Both the position numbers and the translations under genes were made by a program. A DNA stretch of 17,178 nt from Gryganskiella cystojenkinii. Taxonomy: Eukaryota > Mortierellomycota > Mortierellomycetes > Mortierellales > Mortierellaceae. Location of the stretch: positions 1 through 17,178 of the forward strand of contig JAAAIG010000815.1 in the NCBI GenBank assembly GCA_015852425.1, in the 5' to 3' direction. The notes below the pieces were generated by a model. It was not told the origin of the DNA. It worked only from the letters and a program-made list of their open reading frames with translations, and made no database searches. Below, in pieces: positions 1 to 9,242 of the stretch (positions within the stretch are counted from its first letter, which is position 1; the number at the start of each line of letters is the position of its first letter).

Positions 1-26
1 AAAAAAAAAAAAAAAAAAAAAAAAAA
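1..26. repeat. Poly-A homopolymer at the left edge
   Basis: An uninterrupted run of A (T on the minus strand) forms the left end. It falls inside an intron of the SRP receptor gene, whose donor lies at 102 on the minus strand. T-rich tracts near acceptors are common in the introns of this window, so the run may be the polypyrimidine tract of that intron. Its position exactly at the edge suggests the assembly stopped at the homopolymer. Confidence 0.9.
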
Positions 27-102
27 CGAACACAGGAGGGTTAGAACAGATATCAAATATCCTAGTGACATTTGGCTCGAAACGAATATCATCAACGCGT
101 AC

Positions 103-2067
103 CTTGGCCAATGCACGCATAAGAGGGTCGTTATCCTGCATACGACCAGCGGTATCGATCAGGACCACATCATGTCCAGTCTGTTTCGCCGAGGTAATAG
201 CCTCTTTAGCAATCGAAGCCGAATCCTTTCCATATCCCTTCTCGTATAGATCCACGACCGCATTCTGTTCCAATGCTTTCAAATTCCTAACATGAACTCT
301 CAGTTGTTCTACGGCTCCTGAACGGAAGGTATCACAGGCAGCAATCAAGACCTTCAAGTTGTTTTGCAACAACCAGAAGCAAGTCTTGGACAAGTTTGTG
401 GATTTTCCGACACCGTTGACTCCGATAAAGACGATTGTGTAGGGACGCTTCTCTGCTTGGGCCTGAGCGATATCGCGCAACAAATCAACAGAGGTTTTGG
501 GCGTCAAGATACGTTTCAGTGCCGTCTCCATGGTCTGCTTCACATGTGCTTGTACACCTATAAAGTGTAGACAATAAAAAAATGTCAGTGAGTTTAAACA
601 GCAAAAGAGCAATAAATAATCATAATAATATTAATAAAACGCAGACACGAAGCTAGTAAGAACTTACTCTTGAAGGAGCCGAGCGTCTGACCGATGAGTC
701 CCTTGGCAACAGAGTCACAGAGATGCTGAGCAATATCTGCTGCGACGTTCTTGTTCACGAGATGTTCCTTCATCTTGCTCATGATCGGTTCCAGCGTCTC
801 GGCAGTCATCTCCTTTTGACCAGTCATGTTCTTGAAAAAGGACATCAATCCAGACGTGGCAGCGGGTTTCTTGGCCTGAAGAGATCGAGCAGAGATCTTG
901 GTATATTCCTCTTCAGATTCATCGTCACTGTAACTCTCATCGTCCTCGTTGTTATCGTCCAGATCTTTGACGCTGTAGACGCCATCCTTGCCAAGCTGAC
1001 CCATTCCACTTTGGTCAACCTAAGAAAAAACCATGGTATACAAAAAAAAGTGTAAGAGAAGGTCAGGGGTCTGGGGAAGAAGAGAGTGTCGCACAAATCC
1101 ACGCAAAGCCGTTATATAAACTCGATTCTTACCAAGTGATCAGCGTTGACGACATTTGATCCTTCCGAGTTGCTGTAATCAAGACTTTTGGCGTCCTTGG
1201 CCGAGATCTTACCATCCCACTTGCGACCCTCTTTGTTTTTCTTGTTAGATTCCGATCCAATGACAGGCGAGGCTGTGGGGGACTTGGCCTTGTTGGCTCT
1301 CCTGCTTGTCATCCGCGGAGAACCTCCCGACTTCTTTTTGAGTGCCTCGATGTTGCGCTGGTACATTTCCTCGTCCAGAAGGGAAGCCTTGTTTGCATCC
1401 TTGAGATCCTCTGGCTTGGCTTTGGCAAAGGCTAATGAGTTGGAGTATCCGACTGTCTCTTCAAACTTGCGAGGCTGCTTGGTCTTCTTTGACTATTTTG
1501 AGAGTATTTAAAAGTAAAAAAAAAATCAGTTACGTGTTCAATTTTGGTCAGCTGTCGATGTGTCATTTTCCGCTTCATCGCTTCATTTACCAATGCATCC
1601 TGGTCCTCAATCGTCTGCAACAAGGCTTCAAACTCTACACCCCAGTCCTTGAGTTGGGGGACACCACCGCTCTTGCGCAATATCCGGTCGCCATAGAGAT
1701 CACTGAATCGAGCGCTGGCAGCCTGCAAGAGCGTATCGATATATCCGAGAGCAAGCGACTTGGGGTAGACGACCTATATACAAAAAGAAGGGTTAGTTTT
1801 GTATAAAAAAACAATAGTCCAAGGGCCAAGTCAAAGGTCAGGTGTAAAGTGTGTCTTTGGGGTTCTTACGATGAAGACAATGTCGAGGTCGTTGATGAAG
1901 GTCCATTTCACTGCATGGTTGTCCTTGTAGTAGATCTGGGTCGAGGCACGCTCCTCAATGAGAACATCCTGGATGAGGCTGTTGATGGGTGATGATTGAA
2001 CTGGACCATAGGCCTTGGACCAGAGGACGAGACCACCCTTGGTGGCGATGGAGACAAAGTCGAGCAT
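103..2067 (-). CDS. Signal recognition particle receptor subunit alpha (docking protein), 3' end missing
   Basis: This is the ER-membrane GTPase that receives the SRP-ribosome complex and passes it to the translocon, acting with SRP54 and receptor beta. Exons read on the minus strand: 2067-1870, 1773-1534, 1492-1133, 1019-668 and 557-103, all with GT-AG junctions and consistent phase. They give 535 residues before the gene leaves the window through an intron starting at 102. Residues 1-~130 are the SRX (longin-like) domain that binds receptor beta, starting [17 protein letters not shown] charged linker with an acidic patch (about 286-305) follows. The NG GTPase domain starts near 325, with G1 GVNGVGKST at 429-437, the SRP-GTPase motif [11 protein letters not shown] at 459-469 and G3 DTAGR at 518-522. 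The G4 (TKxD) motif and C-terminus are off the window. Introns are 110, 113, 41 and 96 nt. The domain order matches animal and fungal SR-alpha; identification is very secure. Confidence 0.95.
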
Positions 2068-2808
2068 GGCTGTGTGTTATTGCTATTGATCAGGTGTTGT
2101 CCTGTCCGAATTGTTGAAGACTTAAGAAAAAAAAGGTCCTTGTCGGGTTGTTTGTCCTTCCTGCTATCGTGCCTTTTGATTACTTGATGGGATAGAGATT
2201 GACAATGGGAAGAGAAGGAGAAGAAAGAAGAGGAGAGAGACAAAGGGAAAGAAAGAGAGATGGACAGACGGGCTGAAAGAAGTGAATGAAATGAATGTTC
2301 GACTGCCTTCTTTCATTTTTCGTGTTCAGTGGAGAGTAAGGAAAAGATTTCACATCGTTGACCAATCAGATCAAAGCACAGCTGGACCACTTGCGACCAC
2401 TCCCTCAGGCACGACGAATCAAAGACTCTGACTCGTTGTCCGTCTGCTGTGGGGGTCCTTGGTTCTGTCAGATTAACCTGCGCGATCTACACCACAATTC
2501 ACTTTGGTTCTCGGGCTCCTTGTCAATTGAACTTGGGACATATCAAAGAAGCAGTTCGATGGCCTCTTGATCGCTCTACGAGTATTTTGGAGAGATCTTT
2601 CTTCCTGGTAAAAGCTTATCGTCATGTTTTTGCTTCTCGCCCGTCCTTCCAAAGACTGAGGATCGGCTTTGCGCTCTCCTCTTCAACATCCTCGAATACT
2701 CCACATGACCTTTTTCACAAATGTCCTATTTTTCCCTTCAACGACATTCAGTCTTAATTGTTATCGTGTTGGTTCATTTTGTTGTTGAAGTCGGGAGCTA
2801 CGTCTATT
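2068..2808. promoter_or_regulatory. Intergenic: 5' flank of the SRP receptor gene and 3' flank of the YbaY-like gene
   Basis: I see no credible gene in these 741 nt. The part next to the SRP receptor start is strongly pyrimidine-rich on the minus strand (about 2205-2270), typical of fungal 5' UTRs and core promoters. A CCAAT pentamer lies at 2362-2366, about 295 nt upstream of the SRP receptor start, and could bind a CCAAT-type factor in either orientation. The rest (2370-2808) should hold the 3' UTR and terminator of the YbaY-like gene, but I see no clear AATAAA signal. Short open frames here lack splice structure and recognisable motifs. Confidence 0.35.
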
Positions 2809-3684
2809 CTAGATCTGTTCAATCTCGACCTCAACACCATCGGACGGTCCTCCTCTCGTCAACACACCATTCTGGTAAGTCGAGAGCCAGATCAAGTCGC
2901 CGCTGTCGCCTTCCTTCTCGACACGGACACTGACAGAGTACGTCCTGTAATCCTCAATCTTGGAGGGATCGTACATCAACGTGAACGCAACAGGAAACTC
3001 CAACCCTTCCTCGCCTGACTCGAGAACCTGCTCCGCGACCGTCACCGCAGCGACATCCATCAACGAAACATCCAACAGCTGGACCAGGACCCGGTTCTTG
3101 GGTCCAATCTTGCCATCCTTGTTCTGACCAGCGACGATGCGACCCGTCAGGGAAGAGGTGCGCGACGCGGGATCAGAAGGAACGGGGAGAGAGCCTTCGT
3201 CAGGGGTATAAACCCGCTCGATCGCGACCTCAACATTCTCAGAAGGGTTGCCGTTGGTCAAGACTGAATATCTCATGGTCGAGATCCAGGCCAGTTGATC
3301 GCCTTCCTCGACACGAGCCGAGATGGATAGGGATTGGTGTCCGTGTTTGTTGACTTTGTGAGAATCATATGGGATCTTGAAGGTGATGGGGAAATCGAGG
3401 TTCTGGTTTACACCCGTGGTAAAGACTTGCTCACCCAGGGTCACAGAGGGAGCATCCATGAGAGAGACATCCAGGAGCTGGACTGTGAGACGAGAGTTGG
3501 GACCGATTCTGGGATATTCAATTGAACGAGCCGGTCCGGGAATGATCTTGCCCGTGATATAGTGAGAGTGATGGTGGGTCATGGCAGGATTTTGTTCTGC
3601 GAGAGCGACGAGGGGCGAAAGAAAAAAGAGGAAGGAGAAGAGAAAAGTGAACAAGAGCTGAAAATGTTTGGGTGACAGGGGCAT
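2809..3684 (-). CDS. Secreted protein with two tandem YbaY/YscW-like domains
   Basis: This is a 291-aa intronless protein. I chose the ATG at 3684 because it directly precedes a textbook signal peptide (short polar start, Phe/Leu-rich core at about residues 9-25, then ALA before EQ, predicted cleavage after 29). An in-frame ATG 29 codons upstream would bury the signal behind another hydrophobic stretch. The mature protein has two homologous repeats, about 43-158 and 179-290. Each has a TGRI/TGKI-like start, GP(N/K)(S/N)R, VQLLDVSLMD, an EQV segment and IPYD/MYDP, then an (I/L)(A/I)W(I/L)ST strand and a VLT(N/R)G(N/G)P(S) end. This pattern matches the YbaY / YscW family (Pfam YscW type), beta-sandwich domains best known from bacterial envelope lipoproteins. 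The fungal function is unknown; cell-wall or extracellular binding is an inference. No lipobox cysteine or GPI-like tail is visible. Bacterial-type ancestry or transfer is possible. Confidence 0.8.
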   Translation of the reverse strand: MPLSPKHFQLLFTFLFSFLFFLSPLVALAEQNPAMTHHHSHYITGKIIPGPARSIEYPRIGPNSRLTVQLLDVSLMDAPSVTLGEQVFTTGVNQNLDFPITFKIPYDSHKVNKHGHQSLSISARVEEGDQLAWISTMRYSVLTNGNPSENVEVAIERVYTPDEGSLPVPSDPASRTSSLTGRIVAGQNKDGKIGPKNRVLVQLLDVSLMDVAAVTVAEQVLESGEEGLEFPVAFTLMYDPSKIEDYRTYSVSVRVEKEGDSGDLIWLSTYQNGVLTRGGPSDGVEVEIEQI

Positions 3685-4443
3685 TGACAAGGATTGAGGC
3701 GTGTTTTTAATGCTTGATGGTTTGAAGGGAAGGACCGAGAGTGAAGGAAAGAAACAAAAAAGAGAAAGCACAGAGATAACCTAAAAATAAACGTTTTTTG
3801 TTTTTTCCCAGGGAATAGAGCGGAAAATGAGAGACGCACAAAAAATGAGTGGAGAAAGGAGAAAAAAGTGAGAGTGATGACGAAGAAAAGTGGACTGAAA
3901 AGTCGAACTCAGCTCATCGTTCCAGTCAGATTTTGTAAATAATGGACCATTCTTATTCCCAGGTAGACCAGCAGACCAAGGAATGACGAATCGTGTTCTT
4001 CGTTATTCCCGGGTATTGAACAACGGTCGCCATCACAGTCAAAGACAAAGGACGATCCCCAGGAGCGGTGAACAGTCCAGACAAGTATCGCGAACACAGC
4101 ACAGGGGGAAAAACGAGTCCGCAAATGGGCGTGGCCGCTTGGGCGTAAAAGGAACCTTCGGCTGAGACAGCACATGCTCGACTCTCTGTTTGAGAATAAA
4201 GAGGCTAGAGCTTTTATTTTTCAGGTAAACGAGGGTGGCACATCAGTCGTCTCGCATTTTTTTTGTCCTTTTGAATACTCGTCTCTTTTATTTCTCTTTG
4301 CCTCTTTGCCTCTTTCACTCGACCTCCTCACTCTCGACAACACTCTTCCTCTCCACTCGCTTTCTCCACTACCCCTCTTCAAATCGTTAATCCCCCTCTC
4401 ATTAGTGAATGCTCACCTGCGACAATAGCTCTGATTCCTCACC
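3685..4443. promoter_or_regulatory. Divergent intergenic region between the YbaY-like and Ser/His-rich genes
   Basis: These 759 nt separate two divergently transcribed genes and hold no convincing coding sequence. The side next to 4444 is strongly CT-rich on the plus strand (about 4257-4385), and the side next to 3684 is purine-rich on the plus strand, that is pyrimidine-rich on the coding strand. This mirror pattern fits two fungal promoters facing away from each other. The last bases before the ATG at 4444 are TCACC, a reasonable initiation context. No TATA element was convincing. Confidence 0.35.
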
Positions 4444-5976
4444 ATGCAATCTTCCTTCTTTAACAACGTGAGGTCGACTGCCAGTCAGATCCCTCGAGCC
4501 ATCTCCCCCCACTTGACCTCTCCAACCTCGTCTTCCTCTGCCTCTATCCGTTCCCTCTCGCCAAGTCGTCATTCCTACATTCGCTCTCGGTCCGCCTCTC
4601 CTTCGCCCCGCCGATTCGCTTCTGTTCTTGCTTATCATGCGACCCCTCCACCCGAGAGCCACAACAAGAACAAGGCCAAAGTCAACAACTCTTCGGACGA
4701 CTCTTCCGAACATAATACTTTGTCCTCTTCAAGCGACCACTTTCGAGGCAGGGATGGCAGTAACGGCAACAGTAACAGCAACAGAGCCCTCAGGGATGAT
4801 AGCCCGAGTCGAATTGCTGTCAGGAACCTCGAAGAGTCTTGGAGGCGTTTTGAATTGGAAACGGCGTCTTCTGCTGCGGCATCGCCACCACTCTCTTCGA
4901 CCTCGTCCTTTGGGTCGCCCACTTTATCATCTTCTTCTTCCTCGCCTACTTCTGGCTTACAGTCCCCAGCCCGAGTTGGTTCGCCTTCACCTCTGTCCAG
5001 GCAACCCGTTTACAAGGAACTGATCGAGTGCGAAAGTTTGTCAGAGAAAAAGGAGGCAGCAGCAACAGCAGCAACGACTGAGGAATCATCGACAGCCAGC
5101 TCCAGAACGGCGTCGTCTGGTACACATGGCAAGAACAAGTCTACGACAACCACGCATAATGATATCAAGACTAAACATGATCCCGCAACTGTCACCACCA
5201 GCAGCAGTTCGCCTCTGGTGGCAGCAAACAGTAGCCGTACAAACAAGAGCGATTTTACCAAATCAAGACATACTACGCCCTTATCAGCAGCAACCTCGGA
5301 AAACCCAAATGCAGACAGGGAGCAGCAGCCACACAGTGGCAAGAATAGCTCACACGATCATGATTATCACAAAGGCGGTTACAGGAGTGCATTTTTGGCC
5401 TCTTCAGAAGCCAGACATATTCTCGATTTGCCCTCGCTTCTCGGTCAGGATCCCAACCGGATCTCGGACGTTCTCCCCATGGCACATGGCTATCTACAAC
5501 AACCTCATGATCATCATAGCCACCACCATCATCATCATCCCACACCTTCGTCCTCCTCCACAACAACCTCTTCTTCTGCCTTACAATCCAAGCTTTTGAC
5601 AGATTTAGGAGTCAAGGCGGATAAGACTGCGGAGGAGATGACCGAGCGGTATTCTGCCAAGAACATTAACATGACAGAGACGGAAGCCCACAGGATGGTG
5701 CATATCCTCGCGAATGAGGTCGTGGCCCTGCATGCCGAGGCTGAAAAGATGAGGGCTCAGATTGATCAAGCCCGTCAAGATATGCTCGAAGCTGCGAGGT
5801 TGTTGAGGATGAAGGCTGCGAGAGAGGAGCAGGTATCAAAGGAGATGCAAGAGTATTCATCCCATACTGCTGAAGATGATGTTCAAATGACAAAGAGACA
5901 GCAGCGAGAGGATGAGGAGAGGACAGAGAGGGAACGGTTGAGGTCAGCGTACGACAAGGACGAGTGGAACGAATAA
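4444..5976 (+). CDS. Unrecognised Ser/His-rich, mostly disordered protein with C-terminal coiled coil
   Basis: This is a single-exon ORF of 510 aa. The first ATG follows a CT-rich leader, and the frame is open to TAA at 5974. Residues 1-~65 are rich in Ser, Pro and Arg, with no acidic residue before about position 72. This could be a mitochondrial presequence or an RS-like disordered tract; the sequence does not decide. Residues ~75-350 are low-complexity Ser/Thr/Ala/Asn with Gln- and Ala-coding triplet runs. A His-rich patch lies at about 353-368 (HHSHHHHHH). Residues ~383-510 change character: a helical, charged region with HMVHILANEV-like spacing and heptad-like EAEKMRAQIDQARQDML, ending in a run of Glu/Arg. 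This is predicted coiled coil and is the only part likely to be conserved. I recognise no domain and assign no function. Sustained frame and codon pattern over 1.5 kb make the gene real. Confidence 0.75.
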   Translation: MQSSFFNNVRSTASQIPRAISPHLTSPTSSSSASIRSLSPSRHSYIRSRSASPSPRRFASVLAYHATPPPESHNKNKAKVNNSSDDSSEHNTLSSSSDHFRGRDGSNGNSNSNRALRDDSPSRIAVRNLEESWRRFELETASSAAASPPLSSTSSFGSPTLSSSSSSPTSGLQSPARVGSPSPLSRQPVYKELIECESLSEKKEAAATAATTEESSTASSRTASSGTHGKNKSTTTTHNDIKTKHDPATVTTSSSSPLVAANSSRTNKSDFTKSRHTTPLSAATSENPNADREQQPHSGKNSSHDHDYHKGGYRSAFLASSEARHILDLPSLLGQDPNRISDVLPMAHGYLQQPHDHHSHHHHHHPTPSSSSTTTSSSALQSKLLTDLGVKADKTAEEMTERYSAKNINMTETEAHRMVHILANEVVALHAEAEKMRAQIDQARQDMLEAARLLRMKAAREEQVSKEMQEYSSHTAEDDVQMTKRQQREDEERTERERLRSAYDKDEWNE

Positions 5977-6376
5977 GAGCCATTGTAGGATTGTTGTGTA
6001 TTTTTAAAGTAGCATAGTATGAAAATAGAGGTTCTACCCTTTACTGCATTTTGCTTGGATGAAGAGTGGGCACAGGAACGGTCGGTTCCAGGTTCAGATT
6101 GGCGCAGTTCGATCCGCACGTGACTTTTCCAAAAGACCTTGTTTTTGGGCAAATTTTCGCGAATCGTTCTGTTTGATGACCAATGCATTCCATCATATAT
6201 AAAAAAAAGACTTGCGTAATTCTCTTTTCAACGATATTTCTGCTCTCCTGGCCCTTAATCTTAATTGTATTCTCTCCCTAATCATTCCCTTGCCCACTCG
6301 ACACTAATTATCTTCCCTCCTTCACCTCGACCTCCACACTCTGTAACAAATTCAAAAAGCAGAAAAGACCACTCTA
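5977..6376. promoter_or_regulatory. 3' flank of the Ser/His-rich gene and promoter of the Ufd1-like gene
   Basis: No gene is seen here. A TATATAAA element at 6196-6203 lies about 175 nt upstream of the Ufd1-like start, followed by a long pyrimidine-rich leader (about 6220-6350) and an A-rich stretch just before the ATG at 6377. That order (TATA, CT block, A-rich leader) is typical of fungal core promoters. The first 150 nt probably hold the 3' UTR of the upstream gene. Confidence 0.4.
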
Positions 6377-8636
6377 ATGTCCTTCACCTGGTCAGACTCA
6401 TTCACCCTGGGTGAGCCAACCACGGCCCTCAAGGGCGACAAGATCATTCTCCCGCAGAGCGCACTCGAATCCATCATCCAACAGCACGCCAACGCACCTC
6501 TGCCACCACCGCCAGAAATCGATCCCAACTATGACCCAACTTCCTGGGAACCCTCACCCTACGACAACTACCGTCCTCCAGCACCTCGCGAACTCCCTTC
6601 GCCTTTGACTTTTCAGATCCGTAACCCTTCCAACAGACTCTTGACCCATGGAGGTGTCAAGGAATTCTCCGCCGAAGATGGTCTCGTCCATTTACCCGCC
6701 TGGATGATGACCTCGCTTTCTGTCAAAGTCGGCGATCAAGTCGCCGTCAAGTATGCTGATCTCCCCAAAGGCACTTGGGCGAAATTTCGACCCATTTCGT
6801 CCGATTACATGGAGATTCTCGATTTCCGGGCTTTGCTTGAGAGTGTCCTTCGATCACACTATACGACATTGACAAGAGGCGAGGTATTAAAGGTCTCTCA
6901 GGGCACCAAAGAGTTTTCGTTTGTCGTTGAGGAGCTAAAACCGAGTCCCGAGGCTGTCTGCATCACAGACACGGATCTCGAGGTCGATATCGAACCGCTG
7001 GATACAGACATGGATCAACATCAGGATTCAGCAACCCCAGGAAGTAAAGCTGCAGGCAAGAGACCCGCCAGGGATTCCGCGCTCAAGATCGGATACGAAT
7101 CTCAAGGGAGAGTCCCCGTGGAAGGTTATCAGACTTGGACGGTGGATGTGCCGAATCGACAATCTGGTGTACGTGTTCAAGTCACAGTTCAAGAGCCAGG
7201 CGATCTGGATCTGTTGGTCTCGGTCAAGGCACCTGCCACACTGGAGGATCACATCTGGGCCGATTTCACGAGTGACGAGGTCCGGAGTATCGTCATCCCT
7301 GCCTCGGATAAGGATTATTCAACGCAGGAAGGGTCCCAGACCATCCATCTTGCGGTCTACGGAAGGGCGTCCGCAGTCAATGCTGCTTCAGGATCTGGAT
7401 CAGGGTCTGGGGAAGCGTTTTATAATATCGTGGTCGAATACCATGACGCTATCGCCACTGACTCGACCACCTCAACCTCCGTTTCTGGACTATCGGCATC
7501 TACAACTGAAGTTCCAAACAAGAACGCTCCAGGCTATCAAGAGTGCGCAAACTGTGGATCATGGATTCCAGAGCGGACCATGATGTTGCACAGTAACTTT
7601 TGTTTCAGGAACAATGCCAAGTGCGATCGATGTGGCGACGTCATGAAGAAGGAAGAACTTGCAAACCACTGGCACTGCGACCATTGCGATAAGGTAAAAG
7701 GGGCGGTACGCTCCCTCTGAAAAACTTGAAAACACGACCAAGAGCTTACCTTCTTTGATGGTTCGACTAATTCTTTCAACATTTTTTTTGTAATCGCAAT
7801 AGCATGGACACATTTCGGAAAAAACAAAACATACGGAGATCTTTCATGGATGGTATCAATGTTCTTGCGGATCCTTCGAATCGACATCACTTCCAGAACT
7901 GGCTTTGCATCGCCGGACCACTTGCTCAGAACGCTTCATTATATGTCAATACTGTCATATTCTTGTCCAACAAGGACCGCCGGCTTCGAACCCGCGGGAC
8001 CGGATCAGAGGACTCTCTTCACACGAATCCTACTGTGGCGACCGCACTATCCAATGTCAAAAGTGTTCCCAAAAGGTCTCACTCAAGGATGTCCAGGTCC
8101 ATGCCCAGAATCACGAGTTTCAACGACAGAACCAGTCCACACCGCATATCTGTTCCAACCAGAACTGTGTCCGACCTCGAGGAACCAATGTCCTGGGACT
8201 CTGTCAGCTGTGCTTTGGACCCTATTGGGTGCCAACGGAGGATCCCAAGAACCAAAAGTTGATCCAACGACTCGCTCGGAAATACCATGCACAGTTGATG
8301 CAGGGCTGTGGGAACAACTGGTGCAGGAACGAGTTTTGTGCGACGTTTAAACGGGAACAGATGGATGCGACCGCAGCGGCCTCGGAACTAATGAAGATGC
8401 TCAAGGAGGCCAAGATTGGATCGAACCCTTCATCGATTGGAGGAGACGGAGGCAAGCTTTGGTTGTGTGTCGATGAAGGGACGACCCGCAAGAAGGTGAT
8501 GGCCGAGTTGTTGTTTGAGGATATGAAAGGCAAGTATGCGATGGCCTGGTGCGTCAAGGCCCTAGAAACTGAGCGGACAGATCTCGATGCTGCAGTGCAG
8601 TGGCTCAACTTGCAAGCGCCGCGGATAAAGAAGTAG
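6377..8636 (+). CDS. Ufd1-like ubiquitin-handling protein with zinc-finger cluster, AZUL-like finger and UBA-like tail
   Basis: Two exons, 6377-7693 and 7803-8636, joined by a 109-nt intron in phase 0 (donor GTAAAA after GATAAG; acceptor AATAG), give 716 aa. Residues ~9-205 form a UFD1 domain with the markers KIILPQSAL, LTFQIRNP, LTHGGVKEF, LPAWMM and DYMEI. Relative to animal UFD1 it has a Pro-rich insertion of about 40 residues (about 40-78). UFD1 proteins work with Npl4 and Cdc48/p97 to recognise and extract ubiquitylated substrates. Residues 390-~560 hold many Cys/His pairs (CANC, CDRC, CDHC, CSC, CQYC, CQKC) resembling TRAF-type fingers. Residues ~593-661 resemble the AZUL finger of UBE3A: a YHAQL helix, C608, C613 and C618 in GCGNNWCRNEFC, and a possible fourth ligand at C661. 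The last ~50 residues (AWCVKAL...DLDAAVQWL) look UBA-like. It is much longer than the classic ~310-360-aa Ufd1, so it is the fungal Ufd1-like class and not the canonical cofactor. The UFD1 call is strong; the AZUL and UBA calls are pattern-based. Confidence 0.9.
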
Positions 8637-9242
8637 TATTGCCATAGAACCTAAAAAAAACAAAAGACAAAATAGAAGCAAGTTTCTTTGCCAAATGTGA
8701 ATGTAGAAGGAAACCAAACGACTTTGTCTAGTGGAGCCAGAGTTACTTACGATCTTAGCCAGAGCGAAATCATCATCGCGTTCAAAGAAGTCAAATCGTC
8801 TTTGCCTTTCGGTTTCTTGTTGAGCAATTACTATTCGGCTGTAATAACTCAAGAAAAAAAAAGATGAAGTACTCTACTGTTGGCGTCGCCAGAAATACAG
8901 ACGTTTGATTGCAAGCCAGTGAGGACGTCTCTCCTAATGCCCCTTCCCTGCCTCCTTTTTATTTGTCTGTCCCCTCCTTTTCTGTTTTGTCCATTGGAGG
9001 GCCAAGCCGAGATCAGAAGTTTAGCACCAAAGCGCTGTACAGGTGGAAAGCTTGACCTACCGTAGCATTAGAGCTGTAAAAGAGTCGGTGCCCGTCCACT
9101 CTCTTGCTCAAGGTGGGATTTTTAAAATAGAACTGATCTCCTTTCTCATTCATTTCTCACATTCCTCTCTCCATTCAATTTCATTTCATTTCAACATTCG
9201 GCTTCCTCGCCATCCTTTACATTACAAAACAATAATAAGAAC
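8637..9242. other. Gap between the Ufd1-like and first FkbM genes
   Basis: The left part should hold the 3' UTR of the Ufd1-like gene. The right part (about 9115-9240) is pyrimidine-rich, ends in an A-rich leader before ATG 9243, and is the likely promoter and 5' UTR of the first FkbM methyltransferase gene. The centre has splice-like signals on the minus strand, listed separately as a weak candidate gene. Nothing else is supported. Confidence 0.4.
8751..9068 (-). CDS. Weak candidate: N-terminal part of a small spliced minus-strand gene
   Basis: On the minus strand an 8-nt first exon (9068-9061, ATGCTACG before GTAGGT) could join an 88-nt exon (8838-8751). The second exon is bounded by TTATTACAG and GTAAGT. 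The join keeps frame and encodes 32 residues, MLRRIVIAQQETERQ then RRFDFFERDDDFALAKI, with a protein-like charged composition. The problem is the 3' end. The next good acceptor (about 8646) enters the antisense of the Ufd1-like coding exon, and reading on gives only a shadow frame. Without splicing the frame runs on to 8562. It could be a truncated gene, an antisense transcript or chance. I recognise no family. Confidence 0.2.

Noticed and set aside
5010..5342. Hydrophobic minus-strand frame opposite the Ser/His-rich gene
   Set aside because: Antisense reading of Ser/Thr/Asn codon repeats naturally gives Val/Leu-rich sequence; it has no gene structure.
7981..7997. A T-loop-like TTCGAACCC suggesting a tRNA
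   Set aside because: It lies within the Ufd1-like coding exon and no cloverleaf, A box or acceptor stem can be formed around it.
8222..8645. Long minus-strand open frame opposite the end of the Ufd1-like gene, as a third exon of the candidate small gene
   Set aside because: It lies wholly antisense to a well-supported coding exon, has no domain-like pattern, and is best explained as a shadow frame.
8740..8860. Snippets resembling snRNA or box C/D snoRNA (GATGATGA on the minus strand, ACTTACG on the plus strand)
   Set aside because: No box D at a suitable distance, no terminal stem and no wider match to U1, U2 or U6; the ACTTACG is simply the complement of the GTAAGT donor.
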